From the NCBI GenBank assembly GCA_024280675.1, contig JAJRPT010000226.1, positions 1 through 10,687 on the forward strand: a DNA stretch of 10,687 bases, in the 5' to 3' direction. Positions 1-6,614 of this stretch are shown here, in pieces; the stretch's first letter is position 1, and every line of letters starts with the position of its first letter. The DNA comes from Bacteroidota bacterium (GTDB lineage Bacteria; Bacteroidota; Ignavibacteria; Kapaibacteriales; UBA2268). The position numbers and the translations under genes were made by a program. The notes under the pieces are model-generated. The model had not been told where the DNA came from, ran no database searches, and was given only the letters and a program-made list of their open reading frames with translations.

Positions 1-1
1 A

Positions 2-139
2 AATTGGTTTGCTTATTCAAAAAACTTGCAAAATAGTAAAACAACGCTGAAGCAATGGTTTATAGCTATGCTGATTTCCGATACAACATACTCTTTATAT
101 GAGATGTTTAAAGATAATGCTGTTATTATTAGAACTTAA
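2..139 (+). CDS. C-terminal end of an unidentified protein (partial)
   Basis: An open frame runs from the window edge to a TAA at 137-139 and gives 45 residues, ending in FKDNAVIIRT. The composition is protein-like (aromatic residues spread through it, a hydrophobic stretch near WFIAMLIS), and the other two forward frames are interrupted, so I read it as the tail of a gene that starts outside the window. I do not recognise the family. The stop lies 9 bp from the stop codon of the truncated carboxypeptidase copy on the other strand, so the two converge tightly, leaving no room for a separate terminator. Confidence 0.5.
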   Translation, partial: NWFAYSKNLQNSKTTLKQWFIAMLISDTTYSLYEMFKDNAVIIRT

Positions 140-148
140 CTGTATCAA

Positions 149-424
149 TCAATTTGTTGCCCGTTCAAGTAAAGTCATACTCCCTGCACCCGAGTTTATT
201 TCTACATTTATCCCAAGCGGAAGTGTGAGTTGCTCGCCCCTATGCCCTGCCATCAGCCCATAGAACACTGGGAAATCATATTCACTAAAAAAGTCATAAT
301 AGATTTCAGTTTGTGTTCCGTCCCAAATTGGTGAACCAGAAGACCCGCAATCGTTACAAGCTCCAATCACCACGCCTTTTATATCAATTATTAATAACAT
401 TCTTTTTTTTATGAGAATTATCAT
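149..424 (-). pseudogene. 5'-truncated second copy of LD-carboxypeptidase (S66), C-terminal part only
   Basis: The 91-codon frame encodes only the last ~75 residues of an S66 peptidase. From IGACNDCG to VEINS it is identical in protein to the intact enzyme at 1061-2077. It keeps the catalytic histidine context (GLMAGH) but lacks the nucleophile-serine and glutamate regions, about 270 residues in all, so it cannot be an active peptidase alone. The first ~16 residues (MIILIKKRMLL...) do not match and probably come from sequence joined at the truncation point. The last 13 residues differ from the intact copy (5 of 13 identical), so this was a distinct allele or paralogue, not a simple recent copy. 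Whether the ATG at 422-424 is used is unknown. Confidence 0.8.
191..369 (-). repeat. Direct repeat copy 1 (carboxypeptidase 3' segment)
   Basis: This 179-bp segment matches 1103-1281 at an offset of 912 bp with seven mismatches by hand alignment (218, 221, 223, 227, 236, 245, 260). Bases 261-369 are identical. All seven differences are silent, including a two-base change between leucine codons CTT and TTG. Similarity falls off on both sides. Confidence 0.9.
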
Positions 425-471
425 AGTTTGGAAAAACGATATACTGTTGCATCACCTAATAATATAATATT

Positions 472-1059
472 ATGAATTCAATACTTCACAGAAATCTTTA
501 TTTTGTAAAAGAGCATATTGGAATGTTCAAAGCCGCGAATAATTTTGACATTTATGATCCAGATTCTGGGGGAGAAATAATGAGATGCCGAGAGGAGAAT
601 CTTGGATTGTTTACAAAAATATTGAGATTTACCGATTCCAAAAGAATGACCCCATTTGATATTGAAATAAAAACCAGCACTGGTGAAAATGTAATTAGAG
701 TCAAACGAGGTATTGCTTGGTTTTTGTCGAAGGTTGAAGTCTTTGATGAGAACGAAAATCTTGTGGGGATGTTCAAACAGAAATTCTTTACGATTGGTGG
801 TAAGTTTGATGTCCTTGACGAAAATGAAAATATCTTATGTACCCTTCAAGGAAAGTGGACGGGATGGGATTTTAAGTTTGTGAGTGGTGATATCGAATAT
901 GCTCATGTCAGTAAGAAGTGGGCTGGGATTGGCAAAGAGATGTTCACATCTGCTGACAATTACATATTGGAAATTTATGAGAATGTGGGAAGAGAAGACA
1001 AGCTCCGCATACTCATTCTGGCAGCAGTTATGTGTATTGATATGGTGCTAAAAGAGTGA
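472..1059 (+). CDS. Phospholipid scramblase-related / LURP-one-like protein
   Basis: This 195-residue protein has the pattern of bacterial members of the scramblase/LURP-one (Tubby-like) superfamily. There is an N-terminal FVKEHIGMFKAANNFDIYDP segment, a basic LRFTDSKRMTPFDI stretch near residues 51-64, repeated beta-strand segments with VFDENENLVG and VLDENENILC around 90-123, and a GKWTGWDFKF turn at 127-136. Near 147-164 is the SKKWAGIGKEMFTSADNYIL block, and the protein ends in a hydrophobic LILAAVMCIDMVLKE helix. In eukaryotes the family includes calcium-dependent lipid scramblases; in bacteria the activity is mostly untested, so I call the fold and not the function. The ATG at 472 has no clear Shine-Dalgarno site. 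The stop is one base from the carboxypeptidase stop on the other strand. The gene lies between two direct repeats and may be a removable unit. Confidence 0.85.
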   Translation: MNSILHRNLYFVKEHIGMFKAANNFDIYDPDSGGEIMRCREENLGLFTKILRFTDSKRMTPFDIEIKTSTGENVIRVKRGIAWFLSKVEVFDENENLVGMFKQKFFTIGGKFDVLDENENILCTLQGKWTGWDFKFVSGDIEYAHVSKKWAGIGKEMFTSADNYILEIYENVGREDKLRILILAAVMCIDMVLKE

Positions 1060-1060
1060 T

Positions 1061-2077
1061 TTATTTTGTTATACTCTCCAGTAAGTTTATTATTCCTGAG
1101 TTCGAGTTTATTTCTACATTTATCCCAAGTGGCAATGTCAGTTGCTCACCCCTATGTCCTGCCATCAGCCCGTAGAACACTGGGAAATCATATTCACTAA
1201 AAAAGTCATAATAGATTTCAGTTTGTGTTCCGTCCCAAATTGGTGAACCAGAAGACCCGCAATCGTTACAAGCTCCAATCATCATTCCATTTAATTTACC
1301 GAATTTCCCAGCAAGCCTGAGTTGAGTGAGCATTCGGTGAATTTTGTATGGCGACTCGCCCGTATCTTCGATGAACAATATTTTGCCACCAGTTTCAATT
1401 TCGTAAGGTGTGCCAAGAAGTGAGCAAATTAGAGTAAGGTTGCCACCAACAAGTTCGCCTTGGGCAACACCAGAATTGATTGTAAGGATTGGATATTTTT
1501 CTCTTGAGCCAGATTTCTCTTTTGGGTTTTCAATTACAGAGATACTATTGCCAAATAATATTCTGCGAAAGTTCTCTAAAGTGCTTCCCTCAAATGGAGA
1601 CAGCATTACGGGAGAATGCAAAGTTATTAATCCCGAATATTTTCTAATTGCAATGTGCAGTGCCGTAATGTCGGAGAATCCACAGAATAATTTGGGATTA
1701 TTTCTTATCAGCTCATAATCGACAAGATCCAAAATTGAGGCAGAGCCATACCCACCTCTAAGACAAAATATTGCTTTGACCGAAGGGTCTGCAAACATTG
1801 AATTTATGTCATCGGCTCTTTCTTGTCTTGTCCTGGTTTTGTATCCAGACCCAGACAGGACATTCTTCCCGAGTTTCATTTTTAATCCAAGCAACTCAAT
1901 AATTTCTTTTGCCTTTTGTATGTCTGCTGGGTCGGCGACATTTGTTGCCGGAGCAATCAAGCCAACTAGGTCTCCTTTTTTCAGGGGTGGAGCTTTAATT
2001 CTATTTTCACCCAATAATTCTGTATTTATTGACAGTGAAACAAGCAAGATTAATATATTTATTAGTTGTCTATTCAT
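1061..2077 (-). CDS. ldcA: LD-carboxypeptidase, peptidase family S66 (LdcA-like), probably exported
   Basis: S66 enzymes cut the bond before the terminal D-alanine of murein tetrapeptides (L,D-carboxypeptidase) during peptidoglycan recycling. Numbering from the first possible start at 2113, the protein shows LRGGYGSASI (118-127), the nucleophile motif GFSDITALH with Ser147, the LFIEDTGE motif with Glu249, and GLMAGH with His320. This is the complete Ser-Glu-His set of the family. I prefer the ATG at 2075-2077 (338 residues): the upstream alternative is a TTG reaching into the divergent promoter region, and from this ATG the protein begins MNRQLINILILLVSLS, a good signal peptide. That implies a periplasmic enzyme, unlike the cytoplasmic E. 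coli LdcA. No lipobox cysteine follows. Its 3' end is duplicated at 149-424. Confidence 0.9.
   Translation of the reverse strand: MNRQLINILILLVSLSINTELLGENRIKAPPLKKGDLVGLIAPATNVADPADIQKAKEIIELLGLKMKLGKNVLSGSGYKTRTRQERADDINSMFADPSVKAIFCLRGGYGSASILDLVDYELIRNNPKLFCGFSDITALHIAIRKYSGLITLHSPVMLSPFEGSTLENFRRILFGNSISVIENPKEKSGSREKYPILTINSGVAQGELVGGNLTLICSLLGTPYEIETGGKILFIEDTGESPYKIHRMLTQLRLAGKFGKLNGMMIGACNDCGSSGSPIWDGTQTEIYYDFFSEYDFPVFYGLMAGHRGEQLTLPLGINVEINSNSGIINLLESITK
1103..1281 (-). repeat. Direct repeat copy 2 (inside intact carboxypeptidase gene)
   Basis: This is the partner of the segment at 191-369, in the same orientation, with seven silent differences and a 109-bp identical core (1173-1281). 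The two copies bracket the whole scramblase-like gene. Confidence 0.9.
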
Positions 2078-2134
2078 TTTATTTCTAATATTTGTAATAA
2101 GTGTCGGTGTCAATTTCTCAAGATAGAAAAAAAA
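2078..2134. promoter_or_regulatory. Short divergent promoter region between carboxypeptidase and RSH genes
   Basis: Only 57 bp separate the preferred start codons, and the spacer is AT-rich (TTTCTAATATTTGTAATAAG). Promoters for both genes must sit here or overlap the opposite coding region, unless one gene is read from farther off. I do not see a convincing -33/-7 or -35/-10 pair, so this rests on gene layout only. Confidence 0.3.
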
Positions 2135-3898
2135 ATGGAAATATTATTTGAATTAGAATACGAAGAGGATAGCCCATTCGGTGATGATTTAGAAAAGGAC
2201 AAAGAGTTTCTGCTCTCTGTTTATTCAAAAAAATATCCTTTTGCTTCCCAAGATGACATGATGATCTTGTCCAATGCCTTTGAGTTTTGTCATCATCACC
2301 ACAAGGACGTAATACGAAAATCTGGTAAGTCATACTACACTCACCCGCTCCGGGTGGCAATTATATTGATTGAAGAATTTCCCTATTCGGATCTTCAATC
2401 GGTCTGTGCTTGCTTGCTGCACGACACGATTGAAGATGTCGAAACGGTTGATTATGAGCTTGTATCAAAGAAATTTGGCGAAGATGTGGCAAGCATTGTC
2501 GATGGTGTGACCAAAATATCATTTGATGATTCCTCCAAGCAAATAAACAAGGCACACACTTACCGAAAAATATTCATGTCCTTGATTAAAGACATTCGAG
2601 TGATATTAATTAAGCTAGCGGACAGGCTTCACAATATGAGAACCCTGCATTACTTAAAGCCCAAAAAACAGAAGCTAATCGCAGATGAAACAATTAATTT
2701 TTACACGCCACTTGCTCACAAATTAGGACTCTCTAAGGTAAAAATGGAGCTTGAGAATCTTTCTTTTTATTTCATAGACCAATCCACATATGAGGCGATA
2801 AAAGATGCTCTGGCAAAAAAACAAATGGAGTTCCTAAGCTATATTAAAATATTCACAGATCACATCCACGAGTCCCTTGAGGCTAACGAAGTAGATCATA
2901 CATTTTCTGTCATCCACAAGCAAGTCTATGAGATTTATAAAATCATGCAAGAGGGGAAATCCCTTTCCGACATCAGCAATTTTTATTCTATTGTCATCAT
3001 TCTCGAATCAGTCGATGCAAAGGATTGTTACACCGCTCATGGGATTTTAGCAAATGCCTTCAACTCCATCAACTTCATCGATTACATTTCTAATCCAAGA
3101 ATAGACTGGTACAAATCTCTTTACTCTGAGATTTATGGTCCAGATGGCAGAAAGGTAGAGATTTTGATACGCACAAGCGAGATGGAAAAGATTGCCGAAG
3201 AGGGCTTTGCCTCTGTTTACAAATTAGGAGAGGGTAGAATCAGGACTATTAATATCTCCGAGGAGCAATCGGGGCAGTGGGCAACTTGGATGGAAGAAAT
3301 GATAGAGTCCAGGGGCGAGGAAGCCATTCAAATAATATGGAACTCAATAAAAGTAAACGTCTTTGATTCGGAGCTTACAATTTACGACAAAGAAGGAAAC
3401 TTGCGAAACCTCCCACAAGGCTCTTCATTGCTAGACTACGCCTTTGCTATATCAAACGAGACAGGGATTCATTGCATTTCTGGGAAGGTCAATGGAGCTG
3501 TTCGTGACATTGCCCATAGACTGCAAAATGGTGATCAAGTGGAGATAATCAAATCACCTCACTCTTACCCAAAGCCCGATTGGCATAAATTTGTAGTTTC
3601 AAACCCTGCTGTTATCGGCATTTATAATTATTTTAAATCACAAATTGTATCGGTCGATTTACACGCTTCTAATGAAAATGAATATAAGTTGCGAATCCTA
3701 GGCGAAGACCGTGAGGAAATGCTCAGGCATATAACCGAAGCTATCGGTCAAACCAATATGCGGTCAATCAATATTGACTCGACTGGGAAAATGTTCGACG
3801 GAATAATTTCATTAAGCACAAAGAATAAAGACGAGCTGAATTTGCTTTTTGCAGAACTTTTCAAAATAGATGGAATCAGATGGGTGAGTATTATTTAA
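2135..3898 (+). CDS. RelA/SpoT homologue with intact hydrolase and degenerate synthetase domain
   Basis: From the ATG at 2135 the protein has 587 residues; an upstream TTG at 2066 overlaps the divergent gene and is less likely. The HD hydrolase domain (about 40-200) keeps YTHP (His70), LLHDTIED (His96, Asp97, Glu100, Asp101) and KLADRLHNMRTL (160-171). In the synthetase domain (about 250-365) the usual GRxKxxYSI motif reads VIHKQVYEI, so Arg is Ile260. The DLxAiR motif reads NFYSIV, so the metal-binding Asp is Asn282. YQSLH reads YKSLY. Lys262 and Glu342 (VEILIRT) remain. A TGS domain (about 405-485) and a C-terminal ACT-like domain (about 517-587) follow with about 30 residues between them, where long RSH proteins usually carry helical and zinc-finger/RRM regions. 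I infer a ppGpp hydrolase with little or no synthesis, so a second enzyme should make ppGpp elsewhere in the genome. Confidence 0.9.
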   Translation: MEILFELEYEEDSPFGDDLEKDKEFLLSVYSKKYPFASQDDMMILSNAFEFCHHHHKDVIRKSGKSYYTHPLRVAIILIEEFPYSDLQSVCACLLHDTIEDVETVDYELVSKKFGEDVASIVDGVTKISFDDSSKQINKAHTYRKIFMSLIKDIRVILIKLADRLHNMRTLHYLKPKKQKLIADETINFYTPLAHKLGLSKVKMELENLSFYFIDQSTYEAIKDALAKKQMEFLSYIKIFTDHIHESLEANEVDHTFSVIHKQVYEIYKIMQEGKSLSDISNFYSIVIILESVDAKDCYTAHGILANAFNSINFIDYISNPRIDWYKSLYSEIYGPDGRKVEILIRTSEMEKIAEEGFASVYKLGEGRIRTINISEEQSGQWATWMEEMIESRGEEAIQIIWNSIKVNVFDSELTIYDKEGNLRNLPQGSSLLDYAFAISNETGIHCISGKVNGAVRDIAHRLQNGDQVEIIKSPHSYPKPDWHKFVVSNPAVIGIYNYFKSQIVSVDLHASNENEYKLRILGEDREEMLRHITEAIGQTNMRSINIDSTGKMFDGIISLSTKNKDELNLLFAELFKIDGIRWVSII

Positions 3899-3926
3899 TG
3901 ACTTTTGTCATTTAATGACTTTTGAT
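3893..3926 (+). repeat. Two-copy 17-bp tandem repeat over the RSH stop codon
   Basis: ATTTAATGACTTTTG occurs at 3893-3907 and again at 3910-3924. The period is 17 bp, and the first copy contains the TAA stop of the RSH gene. It is probably a slippage duplication; no hairpin or known site is evident. Confidence 0.6.
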
Positions 3927-3965
3927 TAGATTAAATATATTGTTAAACCGAACCATATTAAAGCC

Positions 3966-4115
3966 ATGAAAATAATTCTGCTAATCTTTGTTTTAGGTTT
4001 TGCACCAACCTTCCTTTTGTTAATGAGCGATATAAATGTTAAATATAGCAGAGACGATTACACTGGTGTTATTATTTATCAAAAGACTTCATTCCAGATT
4101 GTTTTTAGAGATTGA
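3966..4115 (+). CDS. Possible small secreted peptide, 49 residues
   Basis: An ATG at 3966 opens a 49-codon frame ending in TGA at 4113-4115. The first ~20 residues (MKIILLIFVLGFAPTFLLL) look like a signal peptide or a membrane helix. The rest is polar with tyrosines and ends in FQIVFRD. It overlaps the end of the sigma-factor gene on the other strand by 11 bp. No Shine-Dalgarno site is visible and I recognise no family. A hydrophobic start can arise by chance in AT-rich DNA, so this is only a candidate. It would fill the otherwise empty 206-bp gap. Confidence 0.3.
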   Translation: MKIILLIFVLGFAPTFLLLMSDINVKYSRDDYTGVIIYQKTSFQIVFRD

Positions 4116-4680
4116 TAAAAATACCTTTGGCTTTGAGCATTGACTTTAGCACTTCTCTAGCTCTGACCAATCTTGACTTGAGAGTGTTGGCATTTACACC
4201 TAATATCCGTCCAATTTCGTTAAGCGTAACATCATAATAATAGTGAAGCAGAATTAATTCTTTATGTTTTTCTGTCATCTTATCAACAAGGCAAGTCAGT
4301 TCATTGAGACTAATCAGAGACAGCAAATCTTTTTGCGAATTATTTTTACCGAGATAGTGAATTTCCTCATCAAAATCTATAAAAGACAGGGCAGTTTTTT
4401 TTGTCTTGTATTTTTTAGAGTTATTTATTACGATTGTGCGAAAGTATGAAAAGAAATCGCCAGATTCTTCTTTGAATAACTCAGGTTTCTTTAATAGTTT
4501 AGACCAAGAATCATGGAAAATATCGTTTGAGGCTTCAGTGTTTTGTATATTTCTATTAAAAAAAGGTCTCATCTTCAAAGAGGAATCAACGTAGAGTTTG
4601 GTAAAGCTAGCCGTGCAGTCTTCCTCACGGTACTTTATGAATAATTTTGAATAGGAGTCGAGCAAATCTTTTTTTTTCAT
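4105..4680 (-). CDS. ECF-type RNA polymerase sigma factor
   Basis: From the ATG at 4678-4680 the protein has 191 residues, the usual size for an extracytoplasmic-function sigma factor. An upstream in-frame TTG at 4761 would add 27 residues (KLKVCLTIKKTKLNWLSKY), which do not look like a family N-terminus. Region 2 spans about residues 25-95, including EASNDIFHDSWSKLL and the FFSYFRTIVINNSKKYKTKK core-binding and -10-reading segment. Region 4 spans about 128-182, with MTEKHKELILLHYYYDVTLN followed by the helix-turn-helix EIGRILGVNANTLKSRLVRA. There is no region 3, as expected for ECF factors. No FecR-like or zinc-binding anti-sigma gene adjoins it, so its control and regulon cannot be read from here. 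It is divergent from the coiled-coil/zapA cluster. Confidence 0.85.
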   Translation of the reverse strand: MKKKDLLDSYSKLFIKYREEDCTASFTKLYVDSSLKMRPFFNRNIQNTEASNDIFHDSWSKLLKKPELFKEESGDFFSYFRTIVINNSKKYKTKKTALSFIDFDEEIHYLGKNNSQKDLLSLISLNELTCLVDKMTEKHKELILLHYYYDVTLNEIGRILGVNANTLKSRLVRAREVLKSMLKAKGIFINL

Positions 4681-4856
4681 GTACTTTGATAGCCAGTTTA
4701 ATTTTGTTTTTTTTATTGTGAGGCAAACTTTTAATTTTAGCAACTCCCAAAGATATTTCAATTTAAAAAAAAAGTAAATTGTAGCACAAATTAAATTTCA
4801 TTCATAAAAAAAACTATCGTATGTTTATGCCTTAGCAAAAAACATAAAAAAGAAAT
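4681..4856. promoter_or_regulatory. Divergent intergenic region between ECF sigma and coiled-coil genes
   Basis: These 176 bp lie between the preferred sigma start and the coiled-coil start and must hold promoters for both directions. The sequence is rich in A and T tracts. I see no clear hexamer pair or operator, and no strong ribosome binding site before the ATG at 4857 (only AAAAAAGAAAT). The part next to the sigma gene may be coding if its TTG start is used. Confidence 0.3.
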
Positions 4857-6230
4857 ATGGATAACAAAGCAGAAATCGAAACCAGCGAGAAATTGGTATT
4901 AGAAAATCTCGACACCTCATTGCAAAAGCTCTGGCAATCCCTAAGGCATGCTTCTCAGAGGGCCGATTTTACAAATCAAAAATACAAAGCCATATCTATA
5001 GAGCATTTAGAATTAAAGCAAAAGCAAGTAAAGTCTGATTCCCAGTTAAATTCTTTGGAGGCGGATTTTCAAAGGCAATCTGAGCAACTAAAGCAAATCA
5101 TTTCAGACAAAAGCAATTTAAAATCTAAATGCACCCTAGCAGACGAGAAAATATCAGAATATGAGAAAAAAGAAGTTGAGTTCAACAGATCTTTGGGCAA
5201 TCTGTCTGAGTTGGAAATTGAGCTGAAGAAAGTTCAAGAAAAAGCAAGAGATGTGGAGTTCGCAAAAAAAGAAATCTCAAGGCTTGGCAAAGAAGTTATT
5301 CTCAGAAACACTGAGATAGACAATCTCAACAACAAAAATGCTAGTTTAGAATCAAAGTTATACACAACCGAACAATATCTCAAAGAGGGCAACAAAACAT
5401 CAACTCGTCAATACATTCAAGAGAAGAGTGATCTTATTGAAAAAATCAATCATCTTGTCAATCGCAATGACTTGCTCAATGGCGAAAATGTCGGACTCCT
5501 TCAAGAGCTTGATTCTTTAAGAGAAAATATATCCAAAATTAAGGACGAATCAAGCGTTCGTGACCAAGAGCTTTTGACTGCCAAGCTAACTATCACTGGG
5601 CTTGAGAATAGGCTTGAAAATTATGATCGTGAGTTCACCGAGCTTAGAAAAAAAGTTAATTCCCAATCAAGACCTGAGCTGTCTTCTGATGGCAAAAGAG
5701 TTGCCGAGCTTGAAAATGAAGTAAATTACTCCAGTTCAAAATTAGCCAAAGCCGAGCAAATACTCGAGGAGCTAAGCCGTCAAATTGCCGAAAGAGACGA
5801 CATTATCCAAAAACTCAAAGCGAGCAGTTTGCCAAGTGCAGAAGCAATCTCCTCAGAGCTAAGAGTACATGATGCCAACTCTAAGCTGATGGAAATAATT
5901 ATGTCTAAGGACGTAGAGATTTCTAAAATTAAAAATGAGTTGAGCCTAAGCAAAGACAAATTAGCAGATTTAAACAAGCGCATCGAAGATGGACTGGCGA
6001 CTGAGTCCTCAGATGCAGGTGGTTTGCCTAGTTTCGGCGAACAAATCAAAGAATTAAGAAACCACCAAAAGAATCTTGAAAATGTAATAGAAAATAAACA
6101 TCTGCAAATCCAAGCTCTTCAGAGCAGATTACAAAGCGATGAGATAAGATTAAATATCGAAGAAAAGCACGCCATAGCTCAGAGAATCGAGGCAGTTATT
6201 GAAAAAGTTGAAAACTTAGTAAATAATTGA
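4857..6230 (+). CDS. Long coiled-coil protein encoded upstream of zapA
   Basis: This 457-residue protein is almost entirely charged heptad-like sequence from about residue 20 to the end, with no membrane segment, signal peptide or enzymatic motif. The coiled coil is interrupted by a short polar stretch with glycine and proline (DAGGLPSFGEQ) near residue 390. It ends in an amphipathic helix, KHAIAQRIEAVIEKVENLV. Coiled-coil genes directly before zapA are common in Bacteroidota, and E. coli ZapB is a coiled-coil partner of ZapA, so a role in organising the FtsZ ring is a reasonable inference from position. ZapB has only about 80 residues, so this is not a simple homologue. Coiled coils score spurious matches to SMC and myosin proteins, and I give it no name. 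Confidence 0.8.
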   Translation: MDNKAEIETSEKLVLENLDTSLQKLWQSLRHASQRADFTNQKYKAISIEHLELKQKQVKSDSQLNSLEADFQRQSEQLKQIISDKSNLKSKCTLADEKISEYEKKEVEFNRSLGNLSELEIELKKVQEKARDVEFAKKEISRLGKEVILRNTEIDNLNNKNASLESKLYTTEQYLKEGNKTSTRQYIQEKSDLIEKINHLVNRNDLLNGENVGLLQELDSLRENISKIKDESSVRDQELLTAKLTITGLENRLENYDREFTELRKKVNSQSRPELSSDGKRVAELENEVNYSSSKLAKAEQILEELSRQIAERDDIIQKLKASSLPSAEAISSELRVHDANSKLMEIIMSKDVEISKIKNELSLSKDKLADLNKRIEDGLATESSDAGGLPSFGEQIKELRNHQKNLENVIENKHLQIQALQSRLQSDEIRLNIEEKHAIAQRIEAVIEKVENLVNN

Positions 6231-6313
6231 TTTTGTCTTATAATAATTTATTTGATATATTCAGTTGTTGGCATTTGCCTAAAAGAAAATTTGTGATAAA
6301 ATGAAAAGAAATA

Positions 6314-6598
6314 TTGAAATCAGTAAAAGTTGAAATAGCGAACAAAGAGTATAATTTAACGGGTGATCCTGGGTTAATCGAAAAATCAAGAGATATGGTA
6401 AACGCCCATATTGCGAAGCTTCGAATGATAAACGGAAAGCAAAACACAGACGACCTGAGCATACTTGTTGCACTAAATATTGCAGAAGAGAAAATTATAT
6501 TCCAACAGGATATCCAAAAGAAGCTAGAGACCTCTTTGGATCAAATTGAGAAACTAACCCAATTTGCTGATTCTTTACATACTGACAGAGTTCTTTGA
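6314..6598 (+). CDS. zapA: Cell division protein ZapA
   Basis: The 94-residue protein fits ZapA, which binds FtsZ and bundles its protofilaments at mid-cell. It starts with the beta strand KSVKVEIANKEYNLTGDPG, continues with an amphipathic helix (LIEKSRDMVNAHIAKLRM), then the family's central SILVALNIAEEKI helix (49-62), and ends in a coiled-coil tail used for tetramer formation. The start is TTG at 6314: the family pattern begins exactly there, the next in-frame ATG is at codon 28, and the nearby ATG at 6301 is in another frame. The gene follows the coiled-coil gene by 83 bp and is followed within about 17 bp by the predicted structured RNA. A weak AAAAGAAA precedes the start. Confidence 0.85.
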   Translation: MKSVKVEIANKEYNLTGDPGLIEKSRDMVNAHIAKLRMINGKQNTDDLSILVALNIAEEKIIFQQDIQKKLETSLDQIEKLTQFADSLHTDRVL

Positions 6599-6609
6599 TT
6601 TAAAATTAT
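6582..6609 (+). promoter_or_regulatory. Candidate promoter for the structured RNA
   Basis: CTGACA at 6582-6587 (5 of 6 to TTGACA), a 16-bp spacer and AATTAT at 6604-6609 (4 of 6 to TATAAT) would place the RNA start near 6615-6617, exactly where the predicted closing stem begins. It overlaps the zapA 3' end. Bacteroidota often use a different promoter consensus, so agreement with the sigma-70 pattern is only suggestive. Confidence 0.35.
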
Positions 6610-6614
6610 TTTTT

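Noticed and set aside
1410..2126. Plus-strand frames of 102 and 116 codons
   Set aside because: Antisense to the carboxypeptidase gene, whose catalytic motifs are intact on the minus strand.
2066..2134. TTG start of the RSH gene at 2066 and TTG start of the carboxypeptidase at 2113
   Set aside because: Both extend across the divergent spacer with sequence unlike the families' N-termini; the downstream ATGs give proper ends.
4105..4761. TTG start of the sigma factor at 4761
   Set aside because: The extra 27 residues are atypical, and the ATG at 4680 gives the normal ECF length.
5780..6049. Minus-strand 89-codon frame
   Set aside because: A reverse shadow of the coiled-coil gene with serine/leucine-rich nonsense composition.
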